A DNA stretch of 33,103 nucleotides from Ettlia oleoabundans. Lineage: Eukaryota > Chlorophyta > Chlorophyceae > Chlamydomonadales. This document shows, one piece after another, positions 21,167 through 33,103 of this stretch. The stretch is from NCBI GenBank assembly GCA_019693395.1, contig JAAMXP010002002.1, positions 1-33,103 on the forward strand, in the 5' to 3' direction. The stretch's first letter is position 1. Every line of letters starts with the position of its first letter. The position numbers and the translations under genes were made by a program. A model generated the notes under the pieces. It was not told where the DNA came from, did no database searches, and saw only the letters and a program-made list of their open reading frames with translations.

Positions 21167-21510
21167 CCAGGAAGGAATCCCAAGGCAGCTATGCTCGTTG
21201 TGGGCTTCTGCTGCTCATAGGCAGAGCTCCTCGTAGGCGAATTACATACAAGAGAGGCAGGCTGGAATGGTAGGACAGCAAAGGGTGGAAGTGCTGATTG
21301 ATTACTCCCGCCTGCTTGTTAGACGCTTGCAAATTTGTCACGCTTGCTAAACACATGAGCCAGCAGCTTTGTGGAGATTTTCTCGATACATGTAGTTTGA
21401 TTTATCTTGCTGCTTAACTTTTCTGCTGCATTTTCTTGCACAGAAAGTCAGGTCTCCACAAAGAAAGCACCCGGGTGCTCAGCTTTCAGCCTCCTGCAGC
21501 ATTGCCGGCA
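21167..21510. other. Convergent 3' region between esterase and coiled-coil genes
   Basis: This is 344 bases without a supported gene. It should contain both 3' UTRs. No TGTAA signal, repeat or RNA gene was noticed. Confidence 0.45.
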
Positions 21511-22468
21511 CTAAGGGCATGTGTGAGGCAGTGCATTTGGCCATGCGATACTCCTCAGCAAGCAGATCTCCCCCCCAAGCAGCGCCATGCTCAGACGCCG
21601 GCCGTGCTGCACTAACTTGAGTTCCGCCATGAGGACTGCCACCTCGTCCATGAAGGCCTGCCTGCACAAGGCAGAGGCTGAACGAAGAGGGCCGTGTAAT
21701 GATCAAAAATAGCTTGCGGCTTGCGGGCTACAACATGCTGACCTACTGTCATGCTGCTGATATGCGGTAGCCTTCTGACGGCAGGCAAATATGATTATGA
21801 TGGTTACGGTAAGCACCCACCAGCTACTCGGCACGGAACTTCACCTGGCCTGGTCAGCAACGCTGGTAACGGCAGCCATCTCTTTCTTCAGCTCATCCAC
21901 CTCCTCCATTAGCTTGTTGTTGGCAGCCTACAGCGGACAAAGCACTGGCGCAGGAATGGCTTGCTTGCAGTGTTGCGTGGCTTATGGTCAGCACGGAGCT
22001 TTACTGTGTGTGCCTTGCTTATTAGTGGTTTGTTAAAATGTCAGGCTCACCTGGGTAGACTGCAGCTCTGCACGGCAGTGGGCTGCCTCTGCCTCCAGCC
22101 TCACAGCCTCCGAGTCTGCCGCAATAGCTGCGGCCCGTGCCTCCTCCTTGGCCTGCAGAGCCGCAGCGTATGCCTTCTCCGCTGCCTGCTGCTTGGCTTT
22201 TACTGCAGCAATCTCCTTTTCTGCATGTCAACAGACACATGGAGGCACAGGCATGCCGTTGCTAAATGCGCTTGAATCCCTGTGGGGATTTTGAACACGC
22301 GGGACGGCGGAGGAGGCGGCAAGGGCGCGCTGCCCCTGCCTGCTCACCCAGCGTCTGCCAATGGTGTGAGTGTTGGTTGAGTAACCTGGAGATTTCCGCA
22401 GCTGGATCGAGTGGCTTGGCCGCTGCGCCCAGTCCGAAGCTTGAACTGCTGAACAGGGACATGGTCAT
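21511..22468 (-). CDS. Small coiled-coil protein of unknown function
   Basis: Four exons: 22468-22348, 22220-22051, 21927-21845 and 21661-21511, giving 174 aa; the phases fit at every junction. After a short Ser/Gly-rich start (MTMSLFSSSSFGLG) the protein is almost one continuous helix. EKEIAAVKAKQQAAEKAYAA is followed by Ala/Glu-rich heptads, then NNKLMEEVDELKKEMAAV and DEVAVLMAELKLVQHGRRL. This is strongly coiled-coil and predicts dimerisation. The end (EICLLRSIAWPNALPHTCP) is not helical-looking and its exon boundary is the least certain. I do not recognise the family; small structural, kinetochore, basal-body or tethering proteins look like this. It is divergent from the kinase gene with 175 bases between start codons. 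Confidence 0.75.
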
Positions 22469-22643
22469 GCAGTGCGCTTAAATGGTGGCATACACAAATG
22501 CTATTGTTCAAGAGCCTAAAGGTTCGGCAAGCTGAAGCAATTGAACAAATGAAGCACCATCTTTCTTTAACATGCCAATATAAACGGGGCGGCAAACATA
22601 CACGGGCTTCATCAAAACATCAATCTGGGACCTGCTCAGCAGC
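22469..22643. promoter_or_regulatory. Divergent promoter between coiled-coil and kinase genes
   Basis: Only 175 bases lie between the two start codons, so the 5' UTRs and promoter elements must be shared or overlapping. No clear TATA box is seen on either strand. Confidence 0.45.
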
Positions 22644-25600
22644 ATGAGCGCCTCTCCCTCGCAATCTCTGGCAGCAGCTGTGGAGGGCATGCTGCAGGCG
22701 GTCGTGGCCACTGCGCTCTGCCCCACCCCTAAGCGCAAGCTTTCTGAAGCGGCTGAAGTGAACGGTTTGGGCGTGAAGGACACGCTGCTGGCTATTTTGA
22801 AGGCCTCCCAGGTGGGCAGCAACTGTTTGCAACGAGCGGTTGACTGCCTTTGACCACCCTGCCCAGAGCTGCTGACTGAGGGGCTGGCTTCATGCACCTG
22901 CTGTGACATGAATACCTGTTCTATATTGTCTACCTTGATGCAGAGCACAGACGGAAAGCTGCCAGCGGCTAAGCGGGCCAAGGTTGAGCCACAAGGCGCA
23001 GATGTGCCGCTGCTCAAGCCTGTGTCGCTCAACCCCGCTACCGGCAGCCCCTTGCTGCAGTTGGCCAATGCCAGGTTGGCTGCGGAAGCACCTGCTGTCG
23101 ACCTTGAAGCAGCAATTTGCGAGATGCTGGGCTGCAATGGTGACTCGGAGCTCCCAAGCACCCAGCCCCTGGACAGCACCCAGCCAGTGTCAAGCACCCA
23201 GCCTGCTGCCAACAGCCGGCTGGTTGCTGAGGCAGGCACCACGAGTTTGACCAGCAGCCAAGCGGCAACTCTAGCTTCTGCGCCAGCGAACAACGATGTG
23301 GTTGCTGCAGACACAGCTGAGCCAGATGAGCCAGTAGCAATGGAGGACCAGGCCGATGTCCTGGATGTTGACCCAACACAGCCAATCAGCAGCACTGCAG
23401 GCCCAACAGACTGCACAGCCGCAGTTCCAGAGTTTGCAGCACTGGCAGATGCTGTACCTGCACCAGTGGGTCCCATAGCCGTCATGCCGGCTACAGCACC
23501 CACCAGCTGTTTCCCTGGAGCGGCTGCACCTCCCTGCAATCCTGCCCACCACCCAGTGCCCACCACTGAGCCTTTTATGCCCACTCTGCAAGCCAGTCAA
23601 GCTGCTGCTGTTGAAAGCAAAGCTGGTGCCAGGGCTCTTCACTCTGGCTGCCACCGCATGGTGCAGTCTGCAGTTGCAGTGTCCTGCCACCCGCCCACCA
23701 CCACTGCACCCGCCCATATCAACTTGCTCAAGGGGGTGGGTACTGGAAACTGGGTCACCCCGCTTGCAGGAGACCTGCTGGGTGCAGCTTCATTTGACCT
23801 ATGCAAACCTTCAATTGATAAATGCCTCAAATAGTTGAGGTTTGTGTCAGATTACCTGGTAGTGTTGCGGGTGCTAAGCTGTTGCCCAGTGCTTTGACCT
23901 CAGGATATCGAGCACGACTTTGAGGATGCTGGTGAGATGGAGGAGGGAGAGGATCCATGGCTGGACCTGAGTGGCAGCGACAGCAGCATTGCTGGGCATC
24001 ACAGCTCCCAGGCCGCCAAGGTAAGTGGGTGCAGGGGACCCTTATGTCAGCACCTGCAAGGTTGCTGCCGTCCTGGTGCCAGCTGGAGGGTGCTGCCCAA
24101 GTGGATATTGAGCTTGAATCTCAACAAACTCCCGGCGTGTCGTCCTTGCCCGCTGCCCGCTTTGCTCAGGATGCCAAGCGTGCTGCCTCACCACCATTGC
24201 GGTCCATCTGCGGCTACCAGCTTCAGTCAAAGAAGGCAGGCAGCGGCGGCCTGGGTGTCGTTTACCCCGCAGTGCACACAACCAGCGGCCGCGCGGTGGC
24301 ACTCAAACTGGGCAGTGCTTTTGTGGCAGAAGAAGGGCCTTGGTGAGCCAGTTGTGTTATTTATAAGCTGGAGGCCTCATCTTCACTGGTATTGGCATGT
24401 AACACTGCATGGTGCTGTATAGTGCTCCACCTGCTGATGTCAACTGCTTGCATTTGACTCTCCCGCTACGTGTCACCAACTTGTAGGGACTTCTCTTGGA
24501 GCACCTTCATGACAGAGTGGAACACCTACGCTGAGCTGGCTGCAAGCTGCAAGGCGATGCCCTGGGTGGCGGAGCCCTTGGAGTTTGGGCTGGTCAAGCT
24601 AGACAAAGGAGTGGCACCCTGGTGAGGCCCAAAACTTGGAGCTTGCATTGCCAGGCTTCTCAAGAGGCAGCATGCATACGGCTGCCCCTGCTCGTATTAT
24701 GTTGCATGTCATCCCTGCCACATTCTTTCCGCTGCATTTCTGCTTCAGCCTAGAAACCTGGCTTGTGTGCCCACCAACCCATGGCACCCATGCAGGATCA
24801 CCCTGTCACTGCTGGGCCCCAGCCTGCATGACTTGAACCAGAGGGGCCTGGTGCAGCCTCTGCTGGGAGCCTATGCACGCGGCATGCTTGCGGCGCTGGA
24901 GGGCTTGCATGCCCAGGGCTTTGTACACAATGGTAAGCCGCATGTGCCATTGTTAAAATCTTCTGTAGCCGCTTCGCAGTCTGTTTACAAGCATTTGGCA
25001 ACCCAAAGCACTGTACACTGCTTCCTTCCAATGCAGACGTCAAGCCCGCCAACTTCTGCATCAAGCACGGCTACGATGCCGCAGCGGCAGCGTTAGTGAC
25101 AGCAGACTCAGGTGGTGCGGCAGCAGGGGCTGTACCACCTCCTGTGGTCCTCATTGACTTTGGCTTCACCTTCAAGTGAGCTGCGGCTGGGTGTGAATGA
25201 GCATGACATGGGTGATGGATTTGCAGGCGGGTCGCTGGCCGTCGGACGTACATCCAGCCACCGGCCCTGATCCTTTCTCTTTCTCTATGGTCAGTCAATG
25301 CATCCACTTTTGGCCCCATCTCTTGCTGTCAATATGCCTGCAGGTTCAACCCTGCCACCGTTGGTCTGCCCATGGACTTTGTTGGGACCCCTGACTTTGC
25401 CTCCACCTCCATGCTGCTGGGCATGCGGCCCGGGCTGAAGGATGATGTGGAGGCACTGGGCTACTCCATGCTGGAGATGGTCCTAAAGGACCTGCCCTGG
25501 TGAGCTTTCCAACTGTTATTACCCCTACAAACAACCAATTATGCAGGGAGACAAGCAAGCACTTGAACAGTGCACGTTGCCTCCTGTCTGACCATCGTCT

Positions 25601-25918
25601 TGCAGGGAGATCACCAAGCACAGCCGCTTGAAGGACGAGAATGGGAAGGCTTTGGACATCACTTGCTGGACCACACAGGAGCTATCCCGCATGGAGAAGC
25701 GACGAGCGGCACGCTGGTCCAGTCTAGTGCACGCTGGTGAGGTGCCGGCCTGGATGGTGCAGTGGGTCCACTACTGCAAGGCCCTTGATGCAGCAGATGT
25801 GCCTGACTATGATCACCTGAGGGGCCTCATTGCCCTGGGTGAGCAGGAGGCAGTAGCGGTGCGCACCAAGCAGGCTGCTCTGGACGGCAAGGCCCTGGTG
25901 GCGGGTGCAGAGGAGTAA
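22644..25918 (+). CDS. CK1-superfamily protein kinase with nuclear SQ/TQ-rich N-terminal extension
   Basis: Nine exons: 22644-22811, 22944-23735, 23904-24020, 24170-24342, 24487-24621, 24796-24932, 25037-25175, 25344-25499 and 25606-25918, giving 709 aa. The kinase domain begins near residue 374: glycine loop AGSGGLGVVY (382-391), VALK with Lys405, catalytic loop VHNDVKPANF (Asp508, Lys510) and IDFG (548-550). The later segments FVGTPDFAS, RPGLKDDVEALGYSMLEM and DLPW follow the CK1/VRK/MLK pattern. HRD is changed to HND. An Ala-rich insert of ~25 residues separates the catalytic loop from DFG. The 370-residue N-terminus is disordered-looking. It has PAAKRAKVE (63-71), like the c-Myc nuclear signal, and STQP at 128, 134 and 140 plus further SQ/TQ sites. 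An acidic patch (EDAGEMEEGEDPW) precedes the kinase. The exon 2 donor at 23735 is inferred from phase; reading on meets a stop at 23834. Confidence 0.88.
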
Positions 25919-26104
25919 AAATGAGCCAGTGTGACAATCAGATGATTCCCATGAGTGCACCATGAATGCTGGAGTTCCTCTACGCGATGACCCCTTGTTA
26001 GACATAATTTGATCACAGTTTATACTGCTCAATCCTAACTGCTCAAAGCAGCACTGCAGTTCACGCTGCCTATGTCAACAGTAATCACTTCAGAGTGGGC
26101 GGGA
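25919..26104. other. Convergent 3' ends of the kinase and the 396-aa gene
   Basis: 186 bases between two convergent stop codons. Both 3' UTRs must lie here or overlap. No other feature is seen. Confidence 0.5.
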
Positions 26105-27750
26105 TCATCGTCGCCGCCCTAAGCTGGCCCATGGCAATTTTGCAGGGGCCCTGCTGAGCCCTGCAAGCTCCTTGTCAACTGCTGCCACCACCTCAGGAGT
26201 CACCCTGCCGCCGGTGGACTGCAGGGTGGGCATTGCAGAAAATAAAATCGATTCGAAGCAGCACAGCAAAGGGTAGATGTTTGCACAAAGACTAGAAATC
26301 CGTGCCTGATGCTACTCGAACTTTCGACATGCATGCTTGCAAGGCACTACAACCAGTTCTAAGGTTCACCTCTATGTGGTGGTAGATGTTTTGCTCCTTA
26401 TAACCCAATATCCTCCCTGCAAAAACATTAAGACCAGCCGCAATAGGCTGCGATTGATGTTGCTGCCAACCAAGAACCAGCACCCTTGGCAGCACCCACC
26501 CTGTGCCACCAGGTGGCTGTAAACGCAAGGGAACAGGCATGCGAGCAGGTCCGCACAACATATGCCTGGTGTAATCCTGGTGCGATGCTTTCTCAGCAAC
26601 CAGCAGTGCAGCCTCACCAATTAACAGCTTGTAATACGGGCTGTCTGCCACAATGGCTGCCTGTACACCTTGCGACGCTAAGCACTTGCCCCAGGCGTGG
26701 AAGGGTTGCTGCCGTGAACACAGCACAAGCGAGGCTCCCAGCTCTTGCGGCGCCGCGGATTGCAGCAGCGCCACGCCCTTGTGCTCTGCAGCCGCCTGCA
26801 GCAGCGGCAGCACCCAGGGGCGCAGCAGGGCTTGCAGGCTGGAGCTCTTATCGCCCCAGCCCTTGTACAGCTGCAGCAAGCAGACGCCACGCAAGCCCGC
26901 TAGGAATGCAGCCAGCTCTCCAGCTGTTAACAGCGCTGCCTGGTGCTCGCTCGGCAGCGGGTCGCCGGGTGCCGTACCATCACACCAGAATGCCGGCGCT
27001 GACGCCACCTCGGTCTGAAACTGTGCCAGTGTTTGAAGCTGCTGCAGCGACGCCACTCCATACGCTGCAATAAGCTGCGAGGGTAGGCTACCATCTACCG
27101 TTTGCTGCTGCCGCACTTTCTTCAGTGCGTCTGCAAGTCCCGGCGTGGCTTTGACCCAAGGGTCACCAAGGCGCGGCAGAAAGCCGGATGCTGTGGCGGT
27201 CACGTTGCCCGCTGCTGCAACAGACAGCTGCAGCAGCTCCCCGCTGCAAAGAACCTCGACCCTGCCTTGTCGGCAGCGCGCAACCTCCATCCAGAGCGTG
27301 CCGCCCCTGCCGTTCAGCTGGCACGCGAGTAGCTGGGTTTTGACCGCTGTGGCCAGCACCTTGGAGGGTGCTTCTGCTGTTGTTAAGCAACTGCTGGTTG
27401 CGGCAGTAGTGCCGGTTCTGTTATCACTATCTATTGTTGCTGCGCAGGCACAAATGGGCAAATGCAAGGGTAAGGGCAAGGCTATAAATGCCGCCCTCGG
27501 AGCGCTGCCGGTGAGCGATGCCGATAGTATGGCGGATCTCACCTGCTGTCGCTAAACGCCTCTTGTGCGCTTGATTGATTCGGTTATATCTTACTATACT
27601 GCTGCCGCCAAGTGCCCAACGACTGCAACGGGCTTTTTGGTTTGCATCGCCCGCGAAATTTGCCCTGCTCAATGCTGTGTGCAAATTAGTTGCATCAACA
27701 CGTTCCAGGTAACATTGGGCAACGTGTAAGCTTGCCGGCAAGGCAGCCAT
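26105..27750 (-). CDS. Uncharacterised 396-aa protein ending in an LLIGRILGYKEQNI motif
   Basis: Four exons: 27750-27543, 27439-26618, 26416-26370 and 26218-26105; all phases agree. The start ATG follows no in-frame upstream ATG. Exon 1 (about 69 aa: MAALPASLHVAQCYLERVD onward, with KARCSRWALGG and NQAHKRRLATA) is Arg/Ala/Ser-rich without acidic runs and could be an organelle-targeting peptide. The large exon 2 encodes a Leu/Ala/Gln-rich, probably helical protein with segments such as LLQLYKGWGDKSSSLQALLR and LPLLQAAAEHKGVALLQ. Exon 2 to 3 splicing gives SPYYKLLIGRILGYKEQNIY, then HHIE and a final STGGRVTPEVVAAVDKEL segment ending PWASLGRRR. I do not recognise the family. Reading straight through the last introns gives a longer open frame to 26292, but it lacks these good splice joins and their coding-like continuation. 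Confidence 0.75.
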
Positions 27751-28199
27751 CGCGGCGTACGAACACGATACAGTTTGGAACTGCACAGAGGACAGTCACA
27801 AAGCAAACCCGTGCAACGATTCGCTGTTGAAAATGCGCCGGTGATGAGTTTCGGTGTCGAAGAATCCGCTATTGCTGTTGGCCGCGGGCCCAATGCCATG
27901 CTGGCAGGGGCCATGCAGGCCGTGCTGGCAGCACTGGTGGCGGCACCATGGAATACCGTGCTTGATATCCACACTGCGGTGTCTGGATCAAAAAGGAATG
28001 AGAAGAAACAATTGTTGCTGATTTGCACAACAGGATCTGCCAAAGAGAGCATGCTTCTAAACCCAGGGTGACTAGGTTTGAACAAAACAAACCAAAACTG
28101 GAAGTCATGCAGTAGTTCAACTGCAATCGAGATTCCCGCTGCTGTGAGAGATTGCTCCATACACTAGCACAACTGCAGAGACCTCGGCCAACTGAACAT
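27751..28199. other. Upstream region of the 396-aa gene, downstream of malic enzyme
   Basis: 449 bases between two tandem minus-strand genes. A plus-strand frame beginning at ATG 27844 (MSFGVEESAIAVGRGPNAML, 75 codons to 28071) and a minus-strand frame across the same bases are both open. Neither has a recognisable domain or a clear gene context, so I leave them uncalled. Confidence 0.4.
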
Positions 28200-33075
<4,876 letters not shown>

Positions 33076-33103
33076 CTGGAGCGGGAACAAGACAGCCCGG
33101 GGG

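Noticed and set aside
22508..23584. 358-codon minus-strand open frame across the kinase N-terminal exon
   Set aside because: It is the antisense of a GC-rich, Ala/Pro/Thr-rich coding exon with few complementary stops. The plus-strand exon chain is phase-consistent into a kinase, and the antisense product has no domain.
26292..26617. Unspliced extension of the 396-aa gene's large frame to a TAG at 26292
   Set aside because: A strong donor at 26618, an acceptor before 26416 and a coding-like downstream exon give a better model; the read-through stretch looks like translated intron.
27844..28071. Plus-strand 75-codon frame starting MSFGVEESAIAV
   Set aside because: It looks mildly coding but is isolated, has no domain, and lies in the short gap between two minus-strand genes. 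A minus-strand frame over the same bases is equally open. I cannot support either.

Overview
The window reads as nuclear DNA of a green alga (Chlorophyta). It is GC-rich and very intron-dense: I could rebuild about 63 introns, nearly all GT...AG with a TGCAG|G-type acceptor. Several products point to a photosynthetic eukaryote: the plastid ribosomal protein PSRP-3/Ycf65, a VTE2-type homogentisate prenyltransferase, and a plastid GDT1-family transporter with a long leader. I cannot name the genus. All gene models were spliced by hand from reading frames, splice consensus and phase. The exon lists in the entries are therefore predictions.

Layout: 78-474 (+) is the 3' end of an acylaminoacyl-peptidase-like serine peptidase. 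1072-3485 (+) is a KMO-like FAD monooxygenase. 3731-5076 (+) is an RbfA-type ribosome-maturation factor. 5937-6409 (+) is a small HIG1-domain protein. It converges with an EF-hand protein carrying repeated D-I-x-G motifs (7076-9393, -). 9.9-11.04 kb holds an unresolved minus-strand locus. 11245-13588 (+) is VTE2. 14337-16798 (-) is the GDT1 transporter, divergent from PSRP-3 (17074-18890, +). 19361-21166 (+) is a secreted PHB-depolymerase/esterase-like hydrolase. 21511-22468 (-) is a small coiled-coil protein, divergent from a nuclear CK1-superfamily kinase with an SQ/TQ-rich N-terminus (22644-25918, +). 26105-27750 (-) is an unrecognised 396-aa protein. 28200-33075 (-) is most of a malic enzyme whose 5' end lies outside the window.

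The genes do not form an operon-like system. Several act in the plastid (VTE2 in tocopherol synthesis, GDT1 in Mn/Ca supply, PSRP-3 in translation) or probably the mitochondrion (HIG1, perhaps the RbfA-like protein), but this looks like ordinary algal gene order.

The points most worth a second look are: two GC-AG introns, one flanked by a 20-bp direct repeat that re-encodes the same protein motif; the kinase combining a Myc-like nuclear signal, an SQ/TQ cluster and an altered HRD motif; the EF-hand repeat protein; a palindrome abutting a TATA box; and a 43-bp tandem array inside a malic-enzyme intron.
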